Positions 1-9,658 are shown, numbered from the stretch's first letter. The stretch: 33,938 bases of DNA from DATGZX01 sp035296965 (GCA_035296965.1 DATGZX010000012.1:1-33938); one strand, 5' to 3'. The notes: generated by a model from the letters alone, not told the origin. Made by a program: numbers and translations.

Positions 1-275
1 CCATGACGCAAATCGGGCTTCGTTCGACAAACGTCTGGAAAACACTGGGTAACATCCGTGTCGCCTCCCAAAGGACTCTTCGTAAATCCTGGAAGGCAAT
101 AGTTTAACGAGACAGCTGCGCACCTTGGAAGCCCTGCCCCTCAAGCCGCCAATCCGCGGACGAACTGGCCAAGCCCCTCTCAAGCGCCGAGCAAAAGCTT
201 CTCAAGGAATACATCAGTGATCTACGGAATAGCGACGCCGAGGGGCGTACTGCAGCGGCTGAGGCGCTCGGCAAA

Positions 276-2018
276 ATGGGGGCGGCGGCGGAACCGGCGA
301 TTCCGGCCTTGATCGAGGCGTTAGCGGACAAGAAACCAGTCTCCAAGGCAGCGATCAATGCATTGGCACGCATCGGCGCGGGAGCAGTCCCCGCGCTGAC
401 TAAATGTGTGTCGGATGAGCGTCCTGCGATTGGTATGGGGGCCGTTGCGGCCCTCTATCAGCGCTGCTGTCTGAGACGCCACGATCAGGCCGCGCTAGCC
501 GGCTTAGCGGAATTCGTTCGCAAGGGTGAAAAAGGAGCATGCTGCTTCGCCGCCTGGGAGCTGGGCGACATTGGTCCCGACGCCCGGGCGGCTGTCCCAG
601 CCCTTATTGCAGCGCTCAACGCCAAGGACGAGGAGGTATGCTCCGCGGCCGCGCAGGCTCTTGGACGGATTCGCCGGGAAGCGGCTACCGCGGTGCCGGC
701 GTTGATCCGCGCGCTCAAGCGTGATTCTTCCGTAATTCGCATGTTCAGCCTCGACGCCTTGGGAACGTTTGGTCCAATGGCGAAGCAGGCGATCCCTGTT
801 TTGAACCAGCTTATGCGCGAGGGCAGCGAAGGAGTTCGAAAACTCGCGATCCACGCGCTAGCAGAGATCGGTCCCGAGGACGATCGCGATGTCCCAGCTC
901 TGTTCGAGGCGCTCAAGGACAAGGACACGCAAATAGGCATCCCGGCAATCCTAGCCTTGGGCAGCCTCAGGCGTATCTCTCCGGCAGGGGTAGCCGCCCT
1001 CGTCGACACTTTGGCGGATGAGAGGATTGGCTCAAGTGCCATGCTCGTGTTGCTTCATTGCGACATGTCCACTGGTGTTGTAATCCCCGGGCTATGCAAA
1101 GCCCTGAAAGACCCAAACCCTGTGCGCCGGCGCCTTGCCTTGCTTACTTTGTATCGGTACGGCCCCCGCGCCAAGAGTGCCGTACCGGCCCTGATTGAGG
1201 CCCTCGGCGAGAAAAATGATCTGAATCGTGCCATCGCTTGCGGGTCCCTGGGATCCATCGGCTTCGAGGGCAAGCCAGCGATACCTGCGATTCGGAATGC
1301 TCTTCAAGATCCATCCCCCAGGATACGTTTTACTGCCGCTGCAGGCCTCCTGGCTTTCGAGCCCGCGGACGAGGCTGCCTTGGCTGTCGTGCGAGGAGCC
1401 CTCAAAGAGGCGAGCACGTTCCAGCGCATAACCGCCTGTGAACATCTTTGGGAAGCACAGCACAAGAATGAGGAAGTGCTCCCGGTGCTAATAGCGGCCC
1501 TGAACGACAAGGAGGCGTTCGTTCGGATGCGGGCAGCCAGGGTATTACTCAAAGTCGACGGCGGAAAGGAGCGGGGATTGTCCGTGCTGCGCGATGCACT
1601 ACGTGGCGCGGACTTGAACGATCAAATTGCTGCGGAGTCGGTCGTCACGCAGCTTGACCCCAAGGACGTGGGCTGGTTGCCCCTCGTTGGCGAGCTCCTC
1701 CGCGGCAAAGACCCTATGCGAGGACTCGGGGCCCTGGCTAAGTTAGGCCCCGCTGCCAAGCCCGCAGTGCCATTCATTGTGGCAATTCTCGAGCAAGATC
1801 AGCTCGGCCCGCCGGAAATCCGGACCAGGATTGCGCCAGAAAAGGCCCTGAAAAGGATTCGTGTGCAGGCGCCCGACGGCAAGCCACCTGAGCCGGTCGT
1901 CGCAACCATACTCGAACAAATTCGGCAAGCACCGCTGGAAACTATGACCAGGATTGCAGCAGAGAAGGCCCTAGAAAAGATTGATCCGGAGGCGGCGGCC
2001 AAGGCCGGAATTCGCTAG
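276..2018 (+). CDS. HEAT-repeat (PBS-lyase-like) protein, 5' end uncertain
   Basis: Nearly the whole 580-residue product is a tandem array of more than ten HEAT-like repeats of about 30-40 residues, each with a core such as AVPALIRAL, AVPALIEAL or KPAIPAIRNAL. Such arrays form an alpha-solenoid used for protein-protein contacts; no catalytic motif is visible, and planctomycete genomes carry many of them. The ATG at 276 lies inside a repeat, so it is unlikely to be the native start. The frame stays open upstream to a stop at 105-107 and encodes convincing repeat sequence (LLKEYISDLRNSD, TAAAEALGKMG), but it contains no ATG, GTG or TTG codon; only a CTG at 165 is available. The first part of the gene may be lost by frameshift or truncation. 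The neighbour to the right is convergent. A role as a scaffold is inference. Confidence 0.8.
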   Translation: MGAAAEPAIPALIEALADKKPVSKAAINALARIGAGAVPALTKCVSDERPAIGMGAVAALYQRCCLRRHDQAALAGLAEFVRKGEKGACCFAAWELGDIGPDARAAVPALIAALNAKDEEVCSAAAQALGRIRREAATAVPALIRALKRDSSVIRMFSLDALGTFGPMAKQAIPVLNQLMREGSEGVRKLAIHALAEIGPEDDRDVPALFEALKDKDTQIGIPAILALGSLRRISPAGVAALVDTLADERIGSSAMLVLLHCDMSTGVVIPGLCKALKDPNPVRRRLALLTLYRYGPRAKSAVPALIEALGEKNDLNRAIACGSLGSIGFEGKPAIPAIRNALQDPSPRIRFTAAAGLLAFEPADEAALAVVRGALKEASTFQRITACEHLWEAQHKNEEVLPVLIAALNDKEAFVRMRAARVLLKVDGGKERGLSVLRDALRGADLNDQIAAESVVTQLDPKDVGWLPLVGELLRGKDPMRGLGALAKLGPAAKPAVPFIVAILEQDQLGPPEIRTRIAPEKALKRIRVQAPDGKPPEPVVATILEQIRQAPLETMTRIAAEKALEKIDPEAAAKAGIR

Positions 2019-2123
2019 CGAGGAGTGGGGCGCAGACGCCACCACCACAAAGGGAGTGGGCGCCCGCGCACCTCCTCAAAATGTGCTTCAAGCACGCCTC
2101 AACTGACAAGCGTATCCCGCGCC

Positions 2124-3494
2124 CTAAACCTCAAGCTTCCAAGGCGACCGCATCTCCCGGCTGAGCATGCTGTTGGCCTCGGTGTCGCCGACGAATTCCT
2201 GCGTGGCGGGGTCCCAGTGCAGCTTGCGCTTGAGTTTAAGAGCAATGTTGCCCAGGTGGCATACCGTTACGGAGCGGTGGCCGACTTCTACGTCGCAGAT
2301 TGGCCGCTTGCGGCTGCGCAGGCAGTCCAACCAGTTCCCCATGTGATCGTTGGAGACGTACAGCCGGGTGGCGTCCTGGGGCAGGGGTTCCTTGAGCAGC
2401 TTCTCGTCGCTGGCGCGAATGTGGCCTCGGTCCACGAAGATCCAGCGGTCTTTGCCGGGGCGTTTTCTGCCTCTTGCGTCTACCGTCCCCGCTTCCGGCT
2501 CACCGACGAACAAGATGCCGTTTTCGCCACGGCCCATGCAGATGACCTCGGCGCCGTTGGCGTACTTGTAGGAGATCTCGAAATTGCGCGGGTGATTGTA
2601 GCAGAAGGGCCGGGTTTCGATCGGGTAGCCCATCGCCTCGACAGAAATCGGGCCGTTGCCGTCCATGCCGAGGCCCCACTGGGCGATGTCGTTGTGGTGA
2701 GCGCCCCAATCGGTCATCTTGCCGCCGGAGTAAGTTTGCCACCAGCGGAATTCATAATGGCAGCGCTGCTTGCAATAGGGTTCCACCGGTGTCTGGCCGA
2801 GCCAGAAATCGTAGTTGAGTTCCGCCGGCGGCTCTTCCTGTTTGAAAGGTCCACCCTGGGGGTTTTCGCCGATGCGCGTTTCGACGGTGCGAATCTTGCC
2901 CAGCCGGCCATTGCGGACCAGCTCGCAGGCCATGCGGAAGCGGGAGTCGGAGCGCTGCTGGCTGCCCGTTTGAAAGACGATATCGTTGGCCCGGGCCACC
3001 TTGAGCATGGCCTTGCCTTCGTTGATGGTGAGCGTGAGCGGCTTCTCGCAGTACACGTCCTTCTTGTTCTTCATGGCCTCAATGGCAGCCAGGGCGTGCC
3101 AGTGGTCCGGCGTGGCCACGACGACGGCGTCGATGTCCTTGCGCGCGCAGAGTTCGCGGAAGTCGCCGAAGCGGGCCACCTCGTTCTTGTATTCCTTCTG
3201 CGCTTTGTCCGCGACCTGGTCGACGTGCTTCTTGTCCACGTCGCAGCAAGCAACGATAACGAACGGCTTGTGGCGTTTGACATCGTAAAACAACCCGCCG
3301 TTGAAGCGGTCGCCGGAGCCGATGACGCCAATCTGGATATGGTCGTTCGGCCCAATCTTTTTGGCGCGGGCCTTGGCCGCTTCTTCATCGCTGGCCAAGG
3401 TCTCGCGGGCGTACCAGAGCGGCAGCCCAGCGGCGGCCATTCCCGTAAGCGAGCGTTGCAAAAATCCACGACGTGACAGGTTTTCTTTATCCAC
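2124..3494 (-). CDS. Gfo/Idh/MocA-family oxidoreductase with Tat signal
   Basis: The product has 456 residues. It starts with a twin-arginine signal (SRRGFLQRSLTG, residues 8-19), followed by an NAD(P)-binding Rossmann fold with GVIGSGDR at 56-63, an acidic residue after the second strand (CCDVDKK, about 84-89), the motif ATPDHWH at 127-133 and the family's EKPL at 150-153, whose lysine normally takes part in catalysis. The rest matches the C-terminal GFO_IDH_MocA domain. Planctomycetes carry many such exported or periplasmic dehydrogenases, thought to act on sugars or sugar derivatives; the substrate cannot be read from the sequence. The start is GTG at 3494, supported by GGAG at 3504-3507 about nine bases upstream and by the placement of the Tat motif. 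It is convergent with the HEAT gene and divergent from the cytochrome gene. Confidence 0.93.
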   Translation of the reverse strand: MDKENLSRRGFLQRSLTGMAAAGLPLWYARETLASDEEAAKARAKKIGPNDHIQIGVIGSGDRFNGGLFYDVKRHKPFVIVACCDVDKKHVDQVADKAQKEYKNEVARFGDFRELCARKDIDAVVVATPDHWHALAAIEAMKNKKDVYCEKPLTLTINEGKAMLKVARANDIVFQTGSQQRSDSRFRMACELVRNGRLGKIRTVETRIGENPQGGPFKQEEPPAELNYDFWLGQTPVEPYCKQRCHYEFRWWQTYSGGKMTDWGAHHNDIAQWGLGMDGNGPISVEAMGYPIETRPFCYNHPRNFEISYKYANGAEVICMGRGENGILFVGEPEAGTVDARGRKRPGKDRWIFVDRGHIRASDEKLLKEPLPQDATRLYVSNDHMGNWLDCLRSRKRPICDVEVGHRSVTVCHLGNIALKLKRKLHWDPATQEFVGDTEANSMLSREMRSPWKLEV

Positions 3495-3952
3495 GGTGGG
3501 TCACTCCAAACAAAGTAGTGTTGCGGACGGTCCACCGTGATAGTAGTAGCGTCGGGAGCGGGACGCAACAAATAAACGGAATTCTAGAATGAGGACGATT
3601 AGGCCCCCAACGATCCGGTTCAAAGCGAATCGGAGCGTGGCTGCTGGGTCCGTGCCAGAACGGAGATCAATCGTACAAGGTACCCTGTCGCGGACGGCCG
3701 AGGTTTGCGACGACCCCCCGGAAATGTGTTCTTTGCCATCCGACACAATTTCTTGCGGGAGCGGCTGCGACAATGCTGGTATGCTTATGAACGAACAATT
3801 GTCATTTTGCCGCACGGAATCATTCGACCGGCGTCCAGGGTCACATTGTGAAGGAAATCTTGATTTGAAAATCACCCGGCACGGTTGCCAATTGGAAAAT
3901 GCCAGAAGCACAGGACTGCAATTCGGCTGATACTTTCGAAGAGACCGCAACG
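3495..3952. other. 458-bp divergent intergenic region
   Basis: This gap separates the divergent oxidoreductase and DUF1549/DUF1553 genes and should hold both promoters. An open frame on the + strand at 3589-3930 has no recognisable domain and no good ribosome-binding site, so it was not called. No strong terminator, repeat or RNA gene was seen. Confidence 0.4.
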
Positions 3953-6900
3953 ATGAGACCTTGTTTGTGTCTACTTCTCCTCGGCTTCGGATCGACATTC
4001 GTCCGCGCCGATGAGGATTTTGAAAAGCAGGTGCGACCGCTTTTGGTGCAGCACTGCCTTGCCTGCCACGGTCCGAAGAAACAGAAGGCGGGCTTGCGAC
4101 TCGACTCCAAAGCCGGTTGGCAGACGGGTGGCGAGAGCGGGCCGGCCATCAGGCCCGGCAAGCCGGACGAGAGCCTGCTCATCAAGGCGGTGAGTTACGC
4201 CGACCAGAAATTGCAAATGCCGCCCAAGGGCAAGCTCTCCAACCGCGAAATCGCCATCCTGACGAAGTGGGTGAGGGACGGCGCCGTCGACCCTCGTGAC
4301 GACCAGCCGGTCCGGCTCGGAGGCACCACGCTCGCAGAAGCAAAGAGCTGGTGGGCATTTCAGCCGGTAAAACGCCCGACCGTTCCCAAGAATGTGTTCA
4401 CCCACCCGGTCGATGCATTCATCGCCTCGAAACTTGCGGACCACGAGCTGTCCCACTCGCCTGCCGCCGACAAGCGGACGCTCCTGCGCCGGGCGACCTA
4501 CGACTTGACCGGTCTGCCGCCGACGGTGGCGGAAGTCGATGCGTTTCTGAAGGACGAATCTCCGAATGCATTCGCAAAGGTCGTGGATCGACTATTAGCT
4601 TCGCCGCATTACGGCGAACGCTGGGGCCGTCACTGGCTTGACCTCGTTCGTTACGCTGACACTGCAGGCGAGAACAGCGACCACCCGCTGCCCCATGCGT
4701 GGCGCTATCGCAACTGGGTGATCGACGCCTTCAATTGCGACAAGCCCTACGACGAGTTCCTCCGCGAACAGCTCGCCGGCGACATCCTCGCCGCCGAGGG
4801 ACCGCCCGAGAAGTATGCCTCGCGCATCATTGCCACGGGTTTCCTCGCACTGGCCCGGCGCTTCGACCACGATATTGACAAGTCCATGCACCTGACTCAC
4901 GAGGACGGCATCGACACCCTCGGCAAGGTGTTCCTCGGTCTGACACTCGGCTGCGCCCGCTGCCACGACCACAAGTACGACGCGATCACGTCGCGGGATT
5001 ACTACGCTCTGTACGGCATCTTGGATAGCACGAAGTTCGCTTTCCCGGGTTGCGAGGCGAAACAGCAGCCGCGTGACCTCGTGCCGTTGATGCCCCCGCA
5101 AGAATGGGAGCGCATCGCGAAGTCGTACCACGACAGACTTGCCAAACTCGATGTCGACATCCAAGCCAATCAGACCGCGCAGACCAAACGTGCCCTGACT
5201 TTGAAGACATCCTTCGCCAAGTCGCAACGATTATTCGCTTCGGGGGAGATTGCCGATGGCGGGGAACAGAACTTCGAGAGAATGCCGGCCGAAATCGAGA
5301 CTAAAGTAGGTGAGTTGTTGCAACTGTCTGTTACACCGTTGAAAAGCCATGGGGCTGATTCGACACTGGTGGAATGGGAAATCGTCGAGATCGGCAACTC
5401 GCAACGCCGCTGGAATGTGACTGCCGACCTTGTGGATGATCTGTTGGCGGGAAATCCCCACGCAGACAGGTTCGGCAACAAGTACGTCTGGTGGTTCTTC
5501 GATACCCGCAGCGGCCCGATGCCGTTGCCGGAAGCAGTTCGAGATTTCTCCGGAAAAGCGGGGCTGAACATCTGGCGAAACGGGGATACGCCGTCGGTAT
5601 TCGTGAACGGATCGAAAGACGTGATCAGCGTGTGGACGAAGTTGCCCGCGCGCTCGCTGTTCGTGCATCCTTCGCCGCACGGGAATGTCGCCATTGGCTG
5701 GCTCAGTCCGCTGACTGGCAAAGTGCGGATCACCGGCCGCGTGAAGGACGCTCATCCCGGCGGGCCGGATGGCGTCGGTTGGATGATAGAACAAATCGCC
5801 GCGGACGTGCGCAGCGATCTCCTTGCGCTAGCGGCGGGTTCCGAACAACGGCGGGCCTTGGACGGCCGGAGAGCGGAACTCATCCGGACTACCCCGAAAC
5901 AGGAAGTCTCGTTCGCCGTGGTCGAAGGCAAACCCGCGGATGCCCGGATACAACTGCGCGGCGATCCCGAAAGGCTTGGCGACACCGTGCCGCGTCGCTG
6001 GCTCGAAGTCCTGGGCGGCACCCCCATCACGACCAAGACGAGCAGCGGACGGCTGGACTTGGCCCACTGGATCGCTTCCACGTCCAATCCGCTCACGGCC
6101 CGCGTGATGGTCAACCGCATCTGGCAGTACCATTTCGGCAAGGGGCTGGTGAAAACGCCCAACGATTTCGGCATGCGCGGGCTGGCTCCCTCGCATCCGG
6201 AATTGCTCGACTGGCTCGCGTCGGAGTTTGTGGCCTCCGGGTGGAGCGTCAAGGCAATGCACCGGACGATCATGCTCTCGGCGACCTATCAGCAGGCGAG
6301 TTTTCCGCGTGCGGACGCGGCGAAGATCGATGCCAATGACGATCTCTACTGGCGTTTTGAGCGGCGCCGCTTGACTGCGGAGGAACTGCGCGACAGCCTG
6401 TTGACGGCCAGCGGCCAACTCGATCGCGAACCAGCGAAGGGCCACCCGTTCCCACCGGAATCGTCGTGGCGGTACACCCAGCACGTTCCATTCAGCACCT
6501 TCTTCGAGACGGACAAACGGAGCATCTATCTGGTGAGCATCCGCAATCGCCGGCACCCGTTTCTCGGGCTGTTCGACGGCGCCGATCCGAACGCCACCAC
6601 GCCCCAAAGGCAGACGACCACCGTGCCGACGCAGGCGCTGTACTTCCTGAACGATCCGTTCTTCCACGCGCAGGCCGCGAAGTTGGCGGCCCGAGCCATG
6701 GCGCAGCCGGACGCCGAGCGCATCGACGAACTGTTCCGCATCGCATTGCAACGGTCGCCCACGAAGACAGACCGCGACTTCGCCGCTGCCTTCCTCGAAC
6801 GCTATCGCAGCAATCTCAGCGATACTTCTGAGAGTCTATCCGAGAAGCCCCTCGCCCCCGCTTCGGGAGAGAGGGGTTGGGGTAAGGGGGCACGGCTTTC

Positions 6901-7057
6901 CCAGGCAAAACCCCCTCACCCCCAACCCCTCTCCCCCGAGTACAGGGGAGAGGGGAGATCTTCTCGCATAGGCTCTGAGTTGGATCGAACGAAAGTCTCA
7001 TGGGACGCCCTCGCTCGGATCCTCCTTGCCAGTAACGAATTCCTCTTCGTGGAGTAA
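3953..7057 (+). CDS. Planctomycete cytochrome c + DUF1549 + DUF1553 protein
   Basis: An exported protein of 1034 residues. A signal peptide (residues 1-19, ending FVRA) precedes a planctomycete-type cytochrome c domain with CLACH at 35-39. DUF1549 follows (about 150-360), with GERWGRHWLDLVRYAD and a second CxxCH, CARCH, near 334. A middle region of about 300 residues leads to DUF1553 (about 700-950), with NPLTARVMVNRIWQYHFGKG. The family is highly expanded in Planctomycetota and is almost always followed by DUF1501, as here; a role in breakdown of complex polysaccharides has been suggested but is not proven. The ATG at 3953 was chosen over upstream starts because it begins the signal peptide directly. 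Near the C-terminus a palindromic repeat of about 118 bp is inserted in frame (residues about 963-1002), interrupting the normal end of DUF1553 without breaking the gene. Confidence 0.93.
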   Translation: MRPCLCLLLLGFGSTFVRADEDFEKQVRPLLVQHCLACHGPKKQKAGLRLDSKAGWQTGGESGPAIRPGKPDESLLIKAVSYADQKLQMPPKGKLSNREIAILTKWVRDGAVDPRDDQPVRLGGTTLAEAKSWWAFQPVKRPTVPKNVFTHPVDAFIASKLADHELSHSPAADKRTLLRRATYDLTGLPPTVAEVDAFLKDESPNAFAKVVDRLLASPHYGERWGRHWLDLVRYADTAGENSDHPLPHAWRYRNWVIDAFNCDKPYDEFLREQLAGDILAAEGPPEKYASRIIATGFLALARRFDHDIDKSMHLTHEDGIDTLGKVFLGLTLGCARCHDHKYDAITSRDYYALYGILDSTKFAFPGCEAKQQPRDLVPLMPPQEWERIAKSYHDRLAKLDVDIQANQTAQTKRALTLKTSFAKSQRLFASGEIADGGEQNFERMPAEIETKVGELLQLSVTPLKSHGADSTLVEWEIVEIGNSQRRWNVTADLVDDLLAGNPHADRFGNKYVWWFFDTRSGPMPLPEAVRDFSGKAGLNIWRNGDTPSVFVNGSKDVISVWTKLPARSLFVHPSPHGNVAIGWLSPLTGKVRITGRVKDAHPGGPDGVGWMIEQIAADVRSDLLALAAGSEQRRALDGRRAELIRTTPKQEVSFAVVEGKPADARIQLRGDPERLGDTVPRRWLEVLGGTPITTKTSSGRLDLAHWIASTSNPLTARVMVNRIWQYHFGKGLVKTPNDFGMRGLAPSHPELLDWLASEFVASGWSVKAMHRTIMLSATYQQASFPRADAAKIDANDDLYWRFERRRLTAEELRDSLLTASGQLDREPAKGHPFPPESSWRYTQHVPFSTFFETDKRSIYLVSIRNRRHPFLGLFDGADPNATTPQRQTTTVPTQALYFLNDPFFHAQAAKLAARAMAQPDAERIDELFRIALQRSPTKTDRDFAAAFLERYRSNLSDTSESLSEKPLAPASGERGWGKGARLSQAKPPHPQPLSPEYRGEGRSSRIGSELDRTKVSWDALARILLASNEFLFVE
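6841..6958. repeat. REP-like palindromic repeat inserted in frame in the DUF1553 gene
   Basis: The region is a C/G-run sequence with an inverted repeat. The left arm is near 6868-6890 (core gagaggggttgggg) and the right arm near 6911-6933 (core ccccaacccctctc), separated by about 20 bases. More short C/G palindromes sit outside the arms (cgggagagagggg; tacaggggagagggg). Translated, it gives a low-complexity stretch containing SGERGWGKGA and PHPQPLSPEYRGEG, a peptide I recognise as a recurrent oddity in annotated proteins of repeat-rich bacterial genomes. It resembles a dispersed palindromic element of the REP/MITE kind. The class is inferred from structure; copy number in the genome is unknown. 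Confidence 0.7.
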
Positions 7058-7061
7058 GGCC

Positions 7062-8453
7062 ATGTTTGGCGTTTCGCGTCGGCAATTTGTGCAATCGGCT
7101 GTGGCCGGTTCCATTTTGATGCCCGGTCTGCTTAGCGAATTGCTGGCGGCCGACAGCAACGACCCCCTCGCTCCGAGAAAGCCGCATTTCCCGGCGAAGG
7201 CGAAATCCGTGATATTCCTGTTCATGAGCGGGGGGGTGTCGCACGTCGATTCGTTCGATCCGAAGCCAAAGCTGATCGCCGACCACGGCAAGCAGGTGAT
7301 ATTCGACCACCCGGAAACTCGCAACCGCCCCGGCTACGAGAAGCTGTTCCTGAAGAAGCCGGATTGGAAATTCGTCCCAAGAGGGAAGAGCGGCATCGAG
7401 GTCAGCGACCTCTTTCCGCAATTCGGCGAGCAGATCGACAATGTAGCGCTGATCCGCTCAATGAACACCAGCCATTCGAACCATTACAACGCCACCCTGG
7501 GCATGCACACCGGTTCGTTTGCGTTCGCCCGGCCGAGCCTTGGCGCGTGGACGAGTTACGGCCTCGGCACCAAGAACCGCAACCTGCCGTCGTTCCTCGT
7601 GATCGCTCCGCAGATGCCCTACGCCGGCACACAAGTTTGGGCTTCAGACTTTCTACCGGGCGCGCATCAAGGCACACGTGTCGTGCCGGGAGCCGAGCCG
7701 GTGGCGAACCTTCGTCCGCGGGTGCTCCCCGCAAGCCGACAGCGGCTGGAACTCGACGCCCTGCAGGCGTTCAACGAGTCGCACCTAGCGAACCGGCAAG
7801 ACGACTCCTATCTGGCAGCCCGCATCAAATCATTCGAGACCGCATATGGTATGCAATTGGAAATGCCGGGGGCGCTCGACCTGTCCAGGGAGACCGCCGC
7901 GACGCTCGCCTTGTACGGCCTGAAGCGCGGACAGACGGACGGGTTCGGCTGGCAGTGTCTCGTCGCCCGTCGACTGGTGGAGCGAGGGGTCCGCTTCGTC
8001 GAGCTGATTCATACGGGCTCGTCGGGCAACTGGGACTCGCACGGCAACATGGCTGACCACGGCCGCCTGGCCAAACAGGTCGATCAGCCGATGGCCGGGC
8101 TGATTCAGGATCTGAAGCGCCTGGGCTTGTTCGACGACGTGCTGGTGGTGTGGACCACGGAGTTCGGCCGCACCCCGTTCAACAACACCGCGCAGAACCC
8201 CGGGCGAGAACACCACAATTGGGCTTTCAGTTCCTGGCTCGCGGGGGCGGGAGTGAAGCGCGGCCTCGCTCACGGGGCCACCGACGAGCACGGCATCCGA
8301 GCGGTCGAGAAGCCCGTCCACGTCCACGACTTCCACGCGACGATCCTGCACCTGATGGGTCTCGACCACACGAAATTGACCTATCGCCACGCAGGCCGCG
8401 ACTACCGCCTAACCGACGTCCACGGAAACGTCGTGAAAGAGATCTTGGCGTGA
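7062..8453 (+). CDS. DUF1501 family protein with Tat signal
   Basis: The product has 463 residues and begins with a twin-arginine signal (VSRRQFVQSAVAG, residues 4-16). The body shows the DUF1501 pattern: FLFMSGGVSHVDSFDPKPK near the N-terminus, LIHTGSSGNWDSHGN in the middle and TTEFGRTP with EHHNWAFSSWLAGAGV in the last third. The fold is related to the alkaline phosphatase/sulfatase superfamily, but the activity of DUF1501 proteins is not established. The ATG at 7062 has GGAG at 7051-7054 and lies four bases after the stop of the DUF1553 gene, so the two are cotranscribed. An in-frame TTG at 7026 is less likely because it would bury the Tat signal behind twelve residues. Confidence 0.93.
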   Translation: MFGVSRRQFVQSAVAGSILMPGLLSELLAADSNDPLAPRKPHFPAKAKSVIFLFMSGGVSHVDSFDPKPKLIADHGKQVIFDHPETRNRPGYEKLFLKKPDWKFVPRGKSGIEVSDLFPQFGEQIDNVALIRSMNTSHSNHYNATLGMHTGSFAFARPSLGAWTSYGLGTKNRNLPSFLVIAPQMPYAGTQVWASDFLPGAHQGTRVVPGAEPVANLRPRVLPASRQRLELDALQAFNESHLANRQDDSYLAARIKSFETAYGMQLEMPGALDLSRETAATLALYGLKRGQTDGFGWQCLVARRLVERGVRFVELIHTGSSGNWDSHGNMADHGRLAKQVDQPMAGLIQDLKRLGLFDDVLVVWTTEFGRTPFNNTAQNPGREHHNWAFSSWLAGAGVKRGLAHGATDEHGIRAVEKPVHVHDFHATILHLMGLDHTKLTYRHAGRDYRLTDVHGNVVKEILA

Positions 8454-8630
8454 GACACTGCAACGATTCCTGAGCGCTGTTCTCGCTTCTCGCGGCTCCA
8501 ACTACAGCGGGGCGAATGGTCTTCGGAAACGATCACTGACTACGCAGAGACACGTTATCAAGAGGGCCGCTTGACTTTTCTCGCGAGAGTTGAGAATCGC
8601 CGTTTTCAGATTATCACCGTGTGAGAACTC

Positions 8631-9524
8631 TCAAGCATTTGTTGCAGCTCTTGTCAAACCCATCGCATCTCCGATGATTTCTGGCCAGGGCATTGGTCCC
8701 AAAATGATCCAGTCTAGGGCGTAAAGAAGAAGGCACACTCCGATTCCGAATGCTGCCTTATTGCATATTGAAGCGGATAGCGTCGACCTATCCGAGATGA
8801 AGAATGGAGAACGGAAGCTGACGCTCAAGGAGGGTAGTTCGGGAATTACAGGAACCAGCACGTTGCTGAAACCAGCAACTATAAGATCAGGAAAGTGCAA
8901 GTGCCCCATTGACCGTCCCGAGAGCAAATGGTGGATGGCGATTGGGTCTGCTAGTAGCTCTTGGTTGCCTGTCTTCCGGACCCTCCGCCCGACGACCCCG
9001 ACATAGATAGGGTTACGGGCCTCAGGAAAGCCAGGCGGAACGCTAATGGTAGATGGGTCCTTCGTGTTAATTACAAGATAGGCGTTAATGCGGTTCGCTG
9101 GGATTGCCTCCCGCTTTGCGCAGAGGGCTTTTACCTTGGAAACCTGCTCGCAGGCGTGCTTGAGGCTGGAGGGGCCTTCGCCATCGAGTTCAAGCGTATG
9201 CTTCGCTTCGAGATAGGCGTAGACAGCCTCGATCGGCACTTTCTCCTTCCGAGAGTAATCCTCCTCGGCCAAAGACCGCAAGGTTGGGTAGAGAAGTCGG
9301 TCATAGATGATGATGTCATCGCCTGCAACATCGCCCTGGGCGTCCACGACGAAGCCCCGACAGATGCCGGCCTTCGGCGGAACGATCTTCCTCAATGCCC
9401 GGCAAAGAGCGACTTCGAACTCGTCGCCCAAATCGAAGTTGTGCTGTGCCTCAATTTCAGACAAGGCTTCGGTGAACCTGGTGGAAATTTTCCCAACATA
9501 ATCATCGTAAAGTCGCTTGGTCAT
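8631..9524 (-). CDS. DUF6602-like protein, predicted PD-(D/E)XK nuclease fold
   Basis: A protein of 297 residues. After a helical N-terminus, residues 34-118 follow the pattern of DUF6602-type proteins: GDEFEVALCRALRKIVP, then CRGFVVDAQGDVAGDDIIIYD (read as two halves around residue 65), then VPIEAVYAYLEAKHTL at 97-112. The spacing of D70, E106 and K108 (DDIIIYD ... LEAK) matches a PD-(D/E)XK nuclease core, which suggests a restriction-like DNase; this is motif-based inference. A hydrophobic stretch at about 258-276 near the C-terminus could be a membrane anchor, unusual for a nuclease. The gene stands alone, opposite to its neighbours and next to recombination debris on the right, which fits an acquired gene. 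Nuclease activity is plausible but not certain. Confidence 0.75.
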   Translation of the reverse strand: MTKRLYDDYVGKISTRFTEALSEIEAQHNFDLGDEFEVALCRALRKIVPPKAGICRGFVVDAQGDVAGDDIIIYDRLLYPTLRSLAEEDYSRKEKVPIEAVYAYLEAKHTLELDGEGPSSLKHACEQVSKVKALCAKREAIPANRINAYLVINTKDPSTISVPPGFPEARNPIYVGVVGRRVRKTGNQELLADPIAIHHLLSGRSMGHLHFPDLIVAGFSNVLVPVIPELPSLSVSFRSPFFISDRSTLSASICNKAAFGIGVCLLLYALDWIILGPMPWPEIIGDAMGLTRAATNA

Positions 9525-9658
9525 TTTGCTCAGGTTGGGTTAGTCCCCTAATTGTCTCGCAGTATCAAACACACCCTGTGATCCCACCTGCCTCTGACGG
9601 ACATGCTGACCATCCTCGGCATACATAACCGACAGGTCACCCAAAGGAGCCTGTCGCG

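Noticed and set aside
2025..3476. A 483-codon open frame on the + strand
   Set aside because: It lies opposite the Gfo/Idh/MocA gene, whose motifs and Tat signal are clear; the + frame has no domain and is a by-product of high GC content.
3589..3930. A 113-codon open frame in the divergent promoter region
   Set aside because: No ribosome-binding site, no domain and a composition unlike the neighbouring genes.
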